In this document: positions 30,695 through 39,070 of the stretch, in pieces | Position numbering within the stretch: position 1 is the stretch's first letter | Layout of the letters: each line of letters starts with the position of its first letter | NCBI GenBank assembly: GCA_030378015.1 | Contig: JAUCGG010000016.1 | Location: forward strand, 1 to 46,997 | Direction: 5' to 3' | DNA length: 46,997 nt | Origin: Desulfococcaceae bacterium HSG8 | GTDB taxonomy: Bacteria > Desulfobacterota > Desulfobacteria > Desulfobacterales > 4be13 | The notes under the pieces: model-generated | Told to the model about the DNA's origin: nothing | Database searches by the model: none | Seen by the model: only the letters and a program-made list of their open reading frames with translations | Program-made: the position numbers and the translations under genes

Positions 30695-31873
30695 ATGAAG
30701 ACCAGATCAATTTTCGGCAGATATTTAATCAGAGAGATGGCATCCCCGTTCCTCATCAACGTGATGTTTTTCATGTTCATCTTTCTTCTGACGCAGATAC
30801 TCGATATCACCAGCATGATTGTAAATTACAGAGTCGGGATATCTTTTGTCTTTCTGATGATTCTCTATTCAATGCCCTATTTCCTTGTATTTGTAATTCC
30901 CATGTCGGTCATGATGGCGGTGCTTCTTACCTTTCTTCGCTTATCAGGCGACAATGAGATTGTTGCCCTCAAATCCGGAGGCATCAGTATTTATCAACTG
31001 CTTCCGCCCGTACTCGTGTTTTGCCTTATCGGATGTCTTCTCACCGGAATTATGAACGGTTACGGCCTGGCCTGGGGAAAACTTTCGTTAGGAGAACTGA
31101 TGATAGAAGCGGCACAATCCAATTTTGATATCGGACTGAAAGAAAGGACATTTAACGATAATTTTAAAGATGTGATGCTTTATGTGAATAAGGTGGATCT
31201 GAAAAATAAAGAACTGATTGATATTTTTATTGAAGATCAGCGACGTAAAGATATGGTGCTCACAATTGTCTCGCCCAGGGGATTTTTATACAGCGAACCA
31301 GATAAACCCGTTTTTCACCTGAAACTTTTTAACGGAACCATGAGCCAGGTTGATATCGGGGAAAAATCGGTAAATTCGGTGCAGTTTAAAACCTATGAGG
31401 TCACACTTGATCTTGAAAAGGCGATAAAAAATGCCAATAAGAAGAATAAGAAGAGGGAAAAAGAAATGAATCTTAATGAATTGTGGGAGTATCTGAAAAC
31501 AGACACAAAAAAGGATACTCGCTATTATCTTTGCCTGATGGAATTCCATAGCAAATTTTCAATTCCTTTTGCCTGCTTTTCTCTCGGACTTCTTGCAGTT
31601 CCTCTTGGAATCAGGGTAAAATCAGCGAGGCGGTCTTCCGGTATGGGACTGGGAATTGCGCTTTTCCTGTTTTATTACATGATGCTGTCCGCAGGGATGG
31701 TCTTCGGTGAAACAGGCGTTTATCCGCCAGCAATCGGGATGTGGGTTCCGAATATTGTTACAGGAGGGATAGGTGTATGGCTTCTGATAAGATGCGCGAA
31801 GGATCGTCCGATACAGATTACGTTTCTATCGTACATTACAGGACGCTTGCTCAAAAAACTGATGAGAAGATGA
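30695..31873 (+). CDS. lptF: LptF/LptG-family permease
   Basis: The product has 392 residues from ATG 30695, which starts MKTRSIFGRYLIREMASPFL, a typical LptF/G beginning; a further 18 codons upstream would be unlikely. There are three N-terminal and three C-terminal membrane helices around a periplasmic beta-jellyroll of about 180 residues, with the cytoplasmic coupling segment LRLSGDNEIVALKSGGIS (about residues 77-95) and the conserved GIRVKSARRSSG near residue 305. With LptG and LptB it extracts lipopolysaccharide from the inner membrane. No lptG follows in the window, and the residue pattern fits LptF slightly better. No clear RBS. Confidence 0.82.
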   Translation: MKTRSIFGRYLIREMASPFLINVMFFMFIFLLTQILDITSMIVNYRVGISFVFLMILYSMPYFLVFVIPMSVMMAVLLTFLRLSGDNEIVALKSGGISIYQLLPPVLVFCLIGCLLTGIMNGYGLAWGKLSLGELMIEAAQSNFDIGLKERTFNDNFKDVMLYVNKVDLKNKELIDIFIEDQRRKDMVLTIVSPRGFLYSEPDKPVFHLKLFNGTMSQVDIGEKSVNSVQFKTYEVTLDLEKAIKNANKKNKKREKEMNLNELWEYLKTDTKKDTRYYLCLMEFHSKFSIPFACFSLGLLAVPLGIRVKSARRSSGMGLGIALFLFYYMMLSAGMVFGETGVYPPAIGMWVPNIVTGGIGVWLLIRCAKDRPIQITFLSYITGRLLKKLMRR

Positions 31874-31982
31874 AAGGAACTTCAGCCTGTATAGGACACG
31901 GATAAACACGGATTTTATTATAGAAATGATCCGTGTGTATCGGTCAGTGTCTCCTGAGATCGAAAAAGGGCGTATTTATTAG

Positions 31983-32081
31983 GGCGCGTTTCACATGACT
32001 TGATACTATTTCGACGCATCGCATTAGCTATTTTCAAATAGTTAATACCCGATTTCAGTATCAAGTCATGTGAAACGCGCC
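31983..32081. mobile_element. MITE-like element (99 bp) with 25-bp perfect terminal inverted repeats
   Basis: GGCGCGTTTCACATGACTTG followed by ATACT (31983-32007) is repeated exactly in inverted form at 32057-32081. The 49-base centre is AT-rich. It is too short to code. It lies between the lptF gene and an unknown gene and could also fold as a strong hairpin in RNA. Confidence 0.75.
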
Positions 32082-32177
32082 ATAGTCGGGAGAGGAGTGC
32101 GAAAATTATTATTTTCTGACAATCTTCTGAAATTGTTATTTCAGGCGGTCCTCCCAAGTTGTAATTTCTGAGGAATT

Positions 32178-32840
32178 ATGAAAAAAATCTGGATTATAGG
32201 CTCAGGACATTTCGGATTGAACGCCCTTCGAATTCTTTCCGGAAATAATGAGAAAAGACATTTTGTTCTGGTTGATCCGGTCAGGAAAAATCTTGAACAG
32301 CCGAATTGTACACTTGAACAGGCAGACGGAGCGGCCTTTCTGGCACAGCACCTTTATCCCGGCAGCGAACCGGACTGGATTATCCCAGCCCTTCCTGTTC
32401 ACCTGGCAGCAGAATGGTGTCTGCTCCGAATGGGCAGGGAACAGCTCTGGCGGATTTCCCTGCCTGAAATCAAGCCGCTTCTTCCGAATCCCGTTCGGGG
32501 AGAAGCAGGGGACATTTACGTAAGCCATGCTACATTCAGATGCCCTGACGACTGTGCCGAACCCCGCCGGACATGTACGGTCACCGGGAAATCCAGGAAA
32601 CAAAATATGTTTGATATTCTTAAAGATATCCGTTTCCCACTGTTTCAATCGCTGGTTATCAGGAGCTTCCAGTTAGCCCCTGGGGTCGGGGGATACGCTC
32701 CCGGCCAGCTTTTTGAACTGCTGAATCAGGTAAAAAATGCCCGAAACGACCTCCTGATAAGTACGGCATGTCGCTGTCACGGTGTTGTTACAGGTCTGAG
32801 AAGATTCGAGTGCGCTCCGCCTTTTACACATGCCGCCTGA
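32178..32840 (+). CDS. Conserved-looking unknown protein with Rossmann-like N-terminus and cysteine motifs
   Basis: The product has 220 residues. The N-terminus has a nucleotide-binding-like beta-alpha-beta start (IWIIGSGHFGLNALRIL, GxGxxG) and an acidic end of the second strand (FVLVDPVRKN). Later come cysteine groups CPDDCAEPRRTC (about residues 115-127) and CRCHG (about 196-200), which could bind metal. Family not recognised; a dinucleotide-linked metal or redox protein is possible. The RBS is GAGGAA. It stands alone. Confidence 0.6.
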   Translation: MKKIWIIGSGHFGLNALRILSGNNEKRHFVLVDPVRKNLEQPNCTLEQADGAAFLAQHLYPGSEPDWIIPALPVHLAAEWCLLRMGREQLWRISLPEIKPLLPNPVRGEAGDIYVSHATFRCPDDCAEPRRTCTVTGKSRKQNMFDILKDIRFPLFQSLVIRSFQLAPGVGGYAPGQLFELLNQVKNARNDLLISTACRCHGVVTGLRRFECAPPFTHAA

Positions 32841-32843
32841 AAA

Positions 32844-32896
32844 GGAGTGCAAAAACCCGTTTTTGCCCCGCCTTTCAGTACGGATTTTTGCACTCC
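32844..32896. repeat. Inverted repeat after the unknown gene
   Basis: GGAGTGCAAAAA (32844-32855) is matched by TTTTTGCACTCC (32885-32896), with CCCGTTTTTGCC between. It begins three bases after the upstream stop codon. The following 33.0-33.3 kb are AT-rich and show no gene. Confidence 0.55.
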
Positions 32897-33280
32897 TGCG
32901 CCCAGCCTTAATAAAACCCGCAAATTTTCGAACTGTGCAGTTAAAATGATTAGTTATGCCGCCAGTTTAAATTCTATATCACCATCCTTGAACCACCTTA
33001 CATAACTATCTGTTTTAAAAGAATTAGAATTACATATAAAATACTTTAAAATATATTGCGGTATTTACCAATCTTATCAGATAATTATAACTTTAATGCG
33101 TTTCTCATTCACTAAATAAAAAGGTTCATCAACTTGTTGATTTTGCAGATTATTTTACAAAAACCGTTCACCCGTTTGGTGAATGGCCTCTTAAAAATCA
33201 GCCGCAGCGTTTTTCAACTGCTTCACCCTGCTCTCGCCGGATTGGCGTTTTGCAGAGTAATCGCCGTAAAAGCCATTTAT

Positions 33281-33365
33281 ACCTTATACGAAAGGGGGGA
33301 GTCGCGGCGGACGTTCATCATTCGTCAGGTCATGGAAGTTCCCCGGAATGACAGCATATTGTCCG
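33281..33365 (-). repeat. Partial copy of the CCCCTTTCGTAAAGGGGG-type repeat
   Basis: The minus strand of this stretch matches the block beginning TGTCATTCCGGGGAACTTCC and continuing through ATGACGAATGATGAACGTCCG to CTCCCCCCTTTCG that occurs at about 42499-42575 and 42913-42988. It is truncated inside the palindrome and abuts the IS1 remnant. Confidence 0.6.
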
Positions 33366-33596
33366 TCATTCGGTTTTAGGCCGTCCGAGAAAAACGCTCC
33401 GCAAAGGGGTTATAAGGCGAGAGTTAAAAACAAGGGTTCGCAGGCTCATAAAAAAGGCCCGAAACGTCCGAAATACCAGGCTCCGTGCTCTGAACATCCT
33501 GAGACTGTCCGGAATATTGAGGACAAAGATATTCACGCCAATCATGCGGAGGCTCTCAACAGTTCCCTGAGACGCCTTGCGAGGCATTCCGCTTAA
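33348..33596 (+). pseudogene. Remnant of an IS1-family transposase
   Basis: The frame reads ARVKNKGSQAHKKGPKRPKY, then EHPETVRNIEDKDIHANHAE and ALNSSLRR, characteristic of IS1-type transposases just before the end of the catalytic region. LGRPRKTLRKGV lies in another frame immediately upstream, so a frameshift separates them near 33412. The N-terminus, the C-terminus and both insertion-sequence ends are missing. Confidence 0.65.
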
Positions 33597-33806
33597 CTCA
33601 CCGATTCTGAACTGAAATACGGGGCAGAGCTTCTGCAAATGCATTCCGGGCAGAAGCCCGGAACGAAAATTTCCTACTTTTTGGGAATGCGCCCGTAGTT
33701 TCCATCATGCGTAAATCGTACCGAGAGATGAGGTTCGTCGTGTCTGTCTCCACCCGGGAACACTCAGGGGCATTTCCGATCTGCTGATAGCTGGTATTTC
33801 CAGAAC

Positions 33807-34991
33807 TTATAAAGTCAGCTTCCTCCACCGAATCAGAAAACTGACGACAATTCCTGAAAAAAACGCAATCCCCATATTGGTGGTTGCAAAACCCACGCCT
33901 GCGATCAGAAAGACCACGAAGAGATCATTCTTATCTTTGACATCCCTTATCATGAGCGTAAGTTCAAGCCCTGCAAAAAGGAGAAGAATTCCCAGGACCG
34001 CATTGGGTATTGCCGATAAAAAAGAAATACCGATCCTGCCGAACCCCAGGCCGATGATCAGGAAGATAAGCCCGATCATAATGTCTGACCCGCCGGTTCT
34101 CGCACCGAATCGGTAATGTGCGGCCAGCCCCCCGGCACCGTGGCACATGGGCATTGCCCCGATGGTGCCCACGGCGATATTCGTCAATCCCATGCTTGCA
34201 GCAAATGCCCGATATGTTGCTTTTTTTGTATGATCACCTTTCCCAAAAAGGGTGTAGCAGGTATCTGTCGTTCCCATAACCGCATTCCCCAGCGTCAGGG
34301 GGATCTGCGGTATGACAAGCAAGATAAACGCATTGATAAAATCATCCGTACCAGGCACATACAGACGGACAGGGGTGGGGCCGAATGTGAGGCTTACCCC
34401 GCTCAACGCGCCGAACAGGATACCGATAACAAGGCCCGCGGATACTACCACAAGGGCCGCGGGAAAGCGTTTGCTGGATAGCAGTAAAAGCGTAATCAGA
34501 GTTCCTGCTATACCGATCACGGGATTTATCGGGATATTTCCGATAAAGACTGCTTCGCCTCCGTTAATAAACAGTTCAGAACTTAGGATCAGTCCCAGCC
34601 CCTTGCTGATGAGGATCAGACCAAGCCCGACCTGGATGCCCCGCATGATTGCCTTTGTAAAAAACTTTGCAATCCGGTCAATCAGACCGGTTATTGCGAG
34701 AAAAAGGAGAATCAGCCCGAAGGTTGTGGCAGCAGCCGACATAATCGGCAGGGTGATCTTCTCCGGATATGCAATGGCGATTGCTGATACCAGTTTCAAT
34801 GGCTGCACAGGGATGGGAAGCTCATAATACAGGCCGCAGAATATATAAAAAAGCCCTGCTGCCAGGAGTACGGATGTTACGCTCAGTCCAGTGATAACCA
34901 TAAGTGCCACGGAAAGCGGTATCAGTGTCCCGAGATCTCCCAGTGAGCCTGCAAACTCAACCCTGTCAAATCTGTGTGTTCCGATTTGCAT
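33807..34991 (-). CDS. Putative molybdate/sulfate permease of the MOT1 type
   Basis: The 394-residue membrane protein has about ten helices. Two conserved MOT1 (MFS_MOT1) signatures are present: GSLGDLGTLIPLSVAL followed by PVQPLKLVSAIAIAYP near the N-terminus, and GAMPMCHGAGGLAAHYRFGA around residue 275. Such permeases take up molybdate, or in some members sulfate. The product would suit an organism with a molybdenum NapA encoded in the same window, though they are 18 kb apart. No clear operon partner. Start codon ATG at 34991-34989; the RBS AAAGGATT is weak. Confidence 0.82.
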   Translation of the reverse strand: MQIGTHRFDRVEFAGSLGDLGTLIPLSVALMVITGLSVTSVLLAAGLFYIFCGLYYELPIPVQPLKLVSAIAIAYPEKITLPIMSAAATTFGLILLFLAITGLIDRIAKFFTKAIMRGIQVGLGLILISKGLGLILSSELFINGGEAVFIGNIPINPVIGIAGTLITLLLLSSKRFPAALVVVSAGLVIGILFGALSGVSLTFGPTPVRLYVPGTDDFINAFILLVIPQIPLTLGNAVMGTTDTCYTLFGKGDHTKKATYRAFAASMGLTNIAVGTIGAMPMCHGAGGLAAHYRFGARTGGSDIMIGLIFLIIGLGFGRIGISFLSAIPNAVLGILLLFAGLELTLMIRDVKDKNDLFVVFLIAGVGFATTNMGIAFFSGIVVSFLIRWRKLTL

Positions 34992-35037
34992 TTTAATCCT
35001 TTAACATTAACAATAAGGCGGTAAAAAATATTTGTTT

Positions 35038-35218
35038 CACGGGTTCGGATTTGTCAATCCGAACCGAGCAGAAGAGGGAGCCTGTTGCTCGCGATGGATT
35101 GACTGACAAATCCCTCGCCTGCACGGGTTCGGATTTGTCAATCCGAACCGAGCAGAAGAGGAGCCATGTTGCTCGCGAGGGGACCTGTTGCTCGCGAGGG
35201 ATTGGCAAATCCCTCGCC
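35038..35218. repeat. Two copies of the TTGTCAATCCGAACC palindromic repeat
   Basis: GGGTTCGGATTTGTCAATCC then GAACCGAGCAGAAGAG occurs at 35040-35075 and again at 35129-35162. They alternate with GTTGCTCGCGAGGGATTGGC / GACAAATCCCTCGCC palindromes. Related copies are at 25.9 kb and a half copy at 15.8 kb. It fills the whole gap between two minus-strand genes. Confidence 0.75.
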
Positions 35219-35222
35219 CCCT

Positions 35223-37298
35223 TTACGCTGCTTTCTCCTGAGCCTTGCTTCTCGCCTCAAGCGCAAGGGCCCTTACCCTGGCGATATCTTCATCAGAAAA
35301 TACCCCGTTCACCCCTGAAATGGCGGCAAGCTTCATTCCGTGTTTGATGCCCATTTTGTAAATCTCTCTCACCTTCTGCCATTCGATATCGCGGCCGATG
35401 GTAAAGGTTTCGTAACGGCCCTCCAGCGCCAGCACAATTGTCTCCGCAAGACAGGCATAAACCACCTTGTGCGGCAGCCCGATGTCTTTCATTTCCGGGT
35501 TCCCGGGAAGTTCTATTTCCCCGGATTCGATAACCAGGACATCCGGACGTTTTTTCACATCTTCGGGCGAGAGATCCAAAGGACGCGCTACGTCAGTGAC
35601 TACGCACCCGGGCTTGACCTTCGTGATATCCAGAACTGTCTTGCCCGCGCCCGAGGTTGCTGTAACAATTACATCCATGTCCGGCAGGTATTTATCAGCG
35701 CGTGTTGATATGTAAACCCTGACTCCCGGGCTTTCTTCAAGGATGGCTGCTTTCATGGCAAGCAGCTTGGCCATATTCCGTCCCGCCATATAGATTTCAT
35801 CAAAAGCCTTTGCCAGCAGTCGGGAGCATACCGAACCGATGGCACCGGTCGCACCGACAATCATTGCTTTTGCCGCGATTCTTTTTCCCTCTTCTGTTTT
35901 GATCAGTCCCATGCGGCGTACCGCGTCCGCGGCCGCCCACAGAGCGCCGGACGCGCTGTAGCTGTTGCCCGTGGTGATGGGTATATCCGCGAGCTTCGCC
36001 ACGGTGACACCGGCATCTCCCACGACTTTGGTAAAGGCCCCCAGCCCCATGATCTGCGCGCCCAGACGTTTGGACATTTTCGCGGCCTGGAGCAGACGAT
36101 CATAGGTGAATTCAGGCCGTTGGGACAGCATCTGCTTGGGGGTTCCGCCCACGGTGATCAGCCATCCTTCTGCCTCCACACCCGTGGGGGATTTTATGCC
36201 CGTGACTTTGGAATAAATCCAGGGCGGGGCATAAGAAACGATCTTTTCTACCGCATCCATGAACGCGGGCGGCGTTACTCCGGACAGGGTTTTCACGACT
36301 TTATCTTTTTTCAGGAACTCCTGTGAAAGCGGATGAATCACGAATGCGAAGCGGTTCACCCGTTTGGGATCACCGGAAGGATATATCACACGGGGATCCA
36401 TGCGCTGTTCGCTGATGATCTCCAGCAAATCGTCGGAAGTCACTTCCTCCGGGGGTTTTTCCAGGGCCGCAATGATCAGAGCCTCCAGTACGTTAACGCC
36501 CACAACCTTTTCCAATATCTTGGGAGTGGAATCAATAACAACATTTACCCCCCTGTCTTTCAGAAACTGAATCCGATCATCATACGCGGTGGAAGTGACG
36601 ATGGTTTTTCCTCCCAGTTCCTCAAGGGTGGATTTTTCCACATATTTCCAAAAGTCATAATATGGGATGACAATGATATTGGCCTTCTGCATGGCCTTAC
36701 GCAGAACGTATTCGTTCCACATCCGCAGCGGTACGGCTGAAGACGTGATGCGCTTCCCGGGAACCCATTTAAGCACCTCATGCACACCGCCGGCGTACGT
36801 TTCCAGTTCTTTCATAGAATTCAGAAACTTGGGAATGCTGTTTTCCATAACCGGGTCCGCAAAGCTCATGTTATCCGTGTATTCTGACATCACCTTTGCC
36901 ATTGAATAATTGCTCAGGCCCGATAGGAACAATACCACGGCATTATCAAAATAGTTATTGCCAAATTTGAACTGGATATGACGAAGGGACCATTCATATC
37001 CGACTTTGCGAAGTCCCTCCCCCGTAACAACGGGGGTTCTGACACGATCCGTCAGCTTTTTCAGTTTTTCAGCATGATGCTGTGTCATGCGCCGGGTTCC
37101 GATGTCATATGGGAATCTTACATTTCCCAGACCGATGGCATCAGCGTCTTTATCCCATTGGGCCAGCATTTTGGCAGCTTTTTCCAAGTTCCCATCTGTT
37201 CCCAGTCGCCGGATGTAAAAATCCTGGCCTAAAAATTCTGTCTCGAATTCATAGTCTTTATCGCTGGGTCCGAGACTGATACTGATGATTTCTTTCAC
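35223..37298 (-). CDS. Large dehydrogenase related to long-chain acyl-ACP reductase
   Basis: The product has 691 residues. The C-terminal half matches the acyl-ACP-reductase/shikimate-dehydrogenase-like group: LGAFTKVVGDAGVTVAKLAD, then ITTGNSYSASGALWA, the nucleotide-binding VGATGAIGSVCSRLLA (about residue 480) and VIVTATSGAG. In cyanobacterial AAR the same GxF..IVGD and TTGNSYT segments flank the NAD(P) site and the catalytic Cys; here the residue at GAIGSVC may serve. The N-terminal 330 residues are long and not assigned. Reduction of an acyl thioester to aldehyde is a reasonable guess, not proven. GGAGG lies six bases before the ATG. It is a single gene bordered by repeats. Confidence 0.7.
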   Translation of the reverse strand: MKEIISISLGPSDKDYEFETEFLGQDFYIRRLGTDGNLEKAAKMLAQWDKDADAIGLGNVRFPYDIGTRRMTQHHAEKLKKLTDRVRTPVVTGEGLRKVGYEWSLRHIQFKFGNNYFDNAVVLFLSGLSNYSMAKVMSEYTDNMSFADPVMENSIPKFLNSMKELETYAGGVHEVLKWVPGKRITSSAVPLRMWNEYVLRKAMQKANIIVIPYYDFWKYVEKSTLEELGGKTIVTSTAYDDRIQFLKDRGVNVVIDSTPKILEKVVGVNVLEALIIAALEKPPEEVTSDDLLEIISEQRMDPRVIYPSGDPKRVNRFAFVIHPLSQEFLKKDKVVKTLSGVTPPAFMDAVEKIVSYAPPWIYSKVTGIKSPTGVEAEGWLITVGGTPKQMLSQRPEFTYDRLLQAAKMSKRLGAQIMGLGAFTKVVGDAGVTVAKLADIPITTGNSYSASGALWAAADAVRRMGLIKTEEGKRIAAKAMIVGATGAIGSVCSRLLAKAFDEIYMAGRNMAKLLAMKAAILEESPGVRVYISTRADKYLPDMDVIVTATSGAGKTVLDITKVKPGCVVTDVARPLDLSPEDVKKRPDVLVIESGEIELPGNPEMKDIGLPHKVVYACLAETIVLALEGRYETFTIGRDIEWQKVREIYKMGIKHGMKLAAISGVNGVFSDEDIARVRALALEARSKAQEKAA

Positions 37299-37531
37299 AT
37301 TTTCCTCCGTTCATAAAATCCTCTTTTGTAAAGGGGATTTTATAATCTGATTTATCTGGCATCCTTACATAACACCCCAAAAGTAGTTGACACTTTTCGG
37401 ATTTTTTCAAAAATCGTATTTTTTATTTTTGCAACACAAACAGAGAGTTACAAAAAAACAGGAAATGAATGAAGGATGCCATTTATCTTATATTTTTTTA
37501 AGGATTAGGGTTCTTACATTTTAGGTATTAT

Positions 37532-37721
37532 CAGTAGGTCGAAAACTTTCCGGTAAACCCTTGCTAACAGTGGATTCCGGGTTAAAATGTAAAAAACATC
37601 CGTTTTTTAATTTTCCCCGGAATGACACTTTAACGTACTGTCATTCCGGAGAAAATCGGAAGATGAATATCTTCCGATTTTAACCCGGAATCCACTGTTT
37701 GCCAAAGTTTTCGATCTGCTG
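37532..37721. mobile_element. MITE-like element A2 (190 bp) with 5-bp target duplication
   Basis: The termini CAGTAGGTCGAAAACTTT and AAAGTTTTCGATCTGCTG, and inner arms (GGATTCCGGGTTAAAAT and its complement), match element A1. ATTAT flanks both ends (37527-37531 and 37722-37726). The right duplication includes the TAA stop of the ferredoxin gene, so the element landed exactly at the end of that gene. The rest of 37299-37526 is AT-rich with no gene. Confidence 0.87.
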
Positions 37722-37722
37722 A

Positions 37723-37950
37723 TTATCCATCATTGCTGATAGCACTCGCGGGGCAGTTATCCATTGCCTCCTCGCAAAGGGTCTCATCCTCCGAATTCCC
37801 CGGCTGCCTGAACACATACCCGTGTGCCATTGGCAGTGACTCGTCTGTATTAATTTTGAAATTATCCGGCGCAATCTCAGCACAGAGGGTGCAGCCGATG
37901 CATTCTTCACCCACATAGTATTTTCCGGAAACATTATTTTTGTACGACAT
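37723..37950 (-). CDS. Small single-cluster [4Fe-4S] ferredoxin
   Basis: The product has 75 residues with YVGEECIGCTLCAEIAPDNF near the N-terminus and LCEEAMDNCPASAI at the end. The cysteines CxxCxxC plus the distal CP motif suit one [4Fe-4S] cluster; the position of a second cluster is not present. It should carry low-potential electrons in the cytoplasm. The ATG at 37950-37948 has only a weak RBS (GGATTTATCCT region). The stop codon lies in the target duplication of the neighbouring MITE, and the last residues (SNDG) may have been altered by the insertion. Confidence 0.82.
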   Translation of the reverse strand: MSYKNNVSGKYYVGEECIGCTLCAEIAPDNFKINTDESLPMAHGYVFRQPGNSEDETLCEEAMDNCPASAISNDG

Positions 37951-38108
37951 AGGATAAATCCCGGATCACATAAGTCTTCTGAAAAGTTTCAGAAGATGGA
38001 AATTACACGAACCGACGGAAATGCTTGGGATTTGAAAATTCAAGCGAGCATTTTCGATCTGCTAATTTTGCAGATTATTTCGAACGATTTTCAAAATTTT
38101 GCCCGGCG

Positions 38109-39070
38109 TCAGCCCTTGAGACGGATGTTGTGTTTGCCTGAACGGTCAGGTGGTTTTGTACGTTTACCTTTAAAGTTATATTCTCCCAGATGATTTCCCC
38201 TGTAATCGCATACTTCAAATGCTCCTGTCTCAAAATCTGCTGACAGGTATATTTTGTCATTTCCTTTTCCTGCTTCAAAAATAAGTCTCATACTCTTTGA
38301 AAGTTTCTGGTTAAGGGTGCTGATTTCCTGGTTATATTTATAGCCATTAATTTCAGCTACATGTTTTGCCATCTCCTGAATTGTTGTATTTTTCTCATTC
38401 GGATATTTTTTAAGCTTATCCCTGAATTTATTCCAGTCGCCATCCACAAGCATATCAGACAATTTAACCCTTGGTAACAATTTTTCCAATGAAGGTTTCC
38501 AACTTTCAGAATCGGGGCAGCCCAGTTTCAATGCCCACGGTCTGTGTTCTTTTAGGTGCTCTGGTTTGCCTGCATGTTTAACTGTTACTTTTTTTGTATC
38601 TGCATGAGGTTTCCCATTTTCAATCTGAAAAGTATATACAAGAGGGATTTCAGTCCTAGTCCATCTGTCATGAGAATCAAAACTTACAGACAATGTACCG
38701 GTTAAATATGCTATCCCAAGCCCCTCTGCTTCTTCAGCATCTCCGTTTTCAAGGCAGATCGCTTTCATCAGAATATAAGCTTCTTCAACTTTTTCATCAA
38801 GCCCGGCAGATTTGATGTATGGAGATTGAGTCAGGCCCATCAGCAATGTCTTCAGACTTTTATCAGAACAGGTTGGATCACTCAGTCAAGGATACTATAC
38901 TGTTTTGCAATCAAAGTCTGGAAAAAATCTTCTCTTGTTATTAACTGCTTAAAACCTAATTGTCCTGCTTCTTTACAGGTTTTCAGGAGAATTCTCATCC
39001 AATTCTTTGCTGTATTTTTATTTTTCGCAGGCTCTCTTGCAGAAAGCTCATTAAAGATAGTATAATCCAT
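38109..39070 (-). pseudogene. Third gene of the DUF262/AAA15 operon, interrupted by a frameshift
   Basis: Two frames make up one probable protein of about 315 residues. The first (39070-38882) runs from MDYTIFNELSAREPAKNK through LGFKQLITREDFFQTLIAKQ to YSILD and a stop. The second continues as LSDPTCSDKSLKTLLMGLTQ, then AEGLGIAYLTGTLSVSFDSH and a C-terminal GNDKIYLSADFETGAFEV. Family members I recall read YxLxDWLxD across this joint, so a four-base loss (GACTGGCTGAGT to GACTGAGT) would explain the break; this is inference. Its start overlaps the ATPase stop by one base. It may alternatively be two genes with the second starting at 38846. Confidence 0.6.

Noticed and set aside
32841-33350. 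Small genes in the AT-rich stretch before the IS1 remnant
   Set aside because: Only short frames without RBS or protein-like composition were seen.
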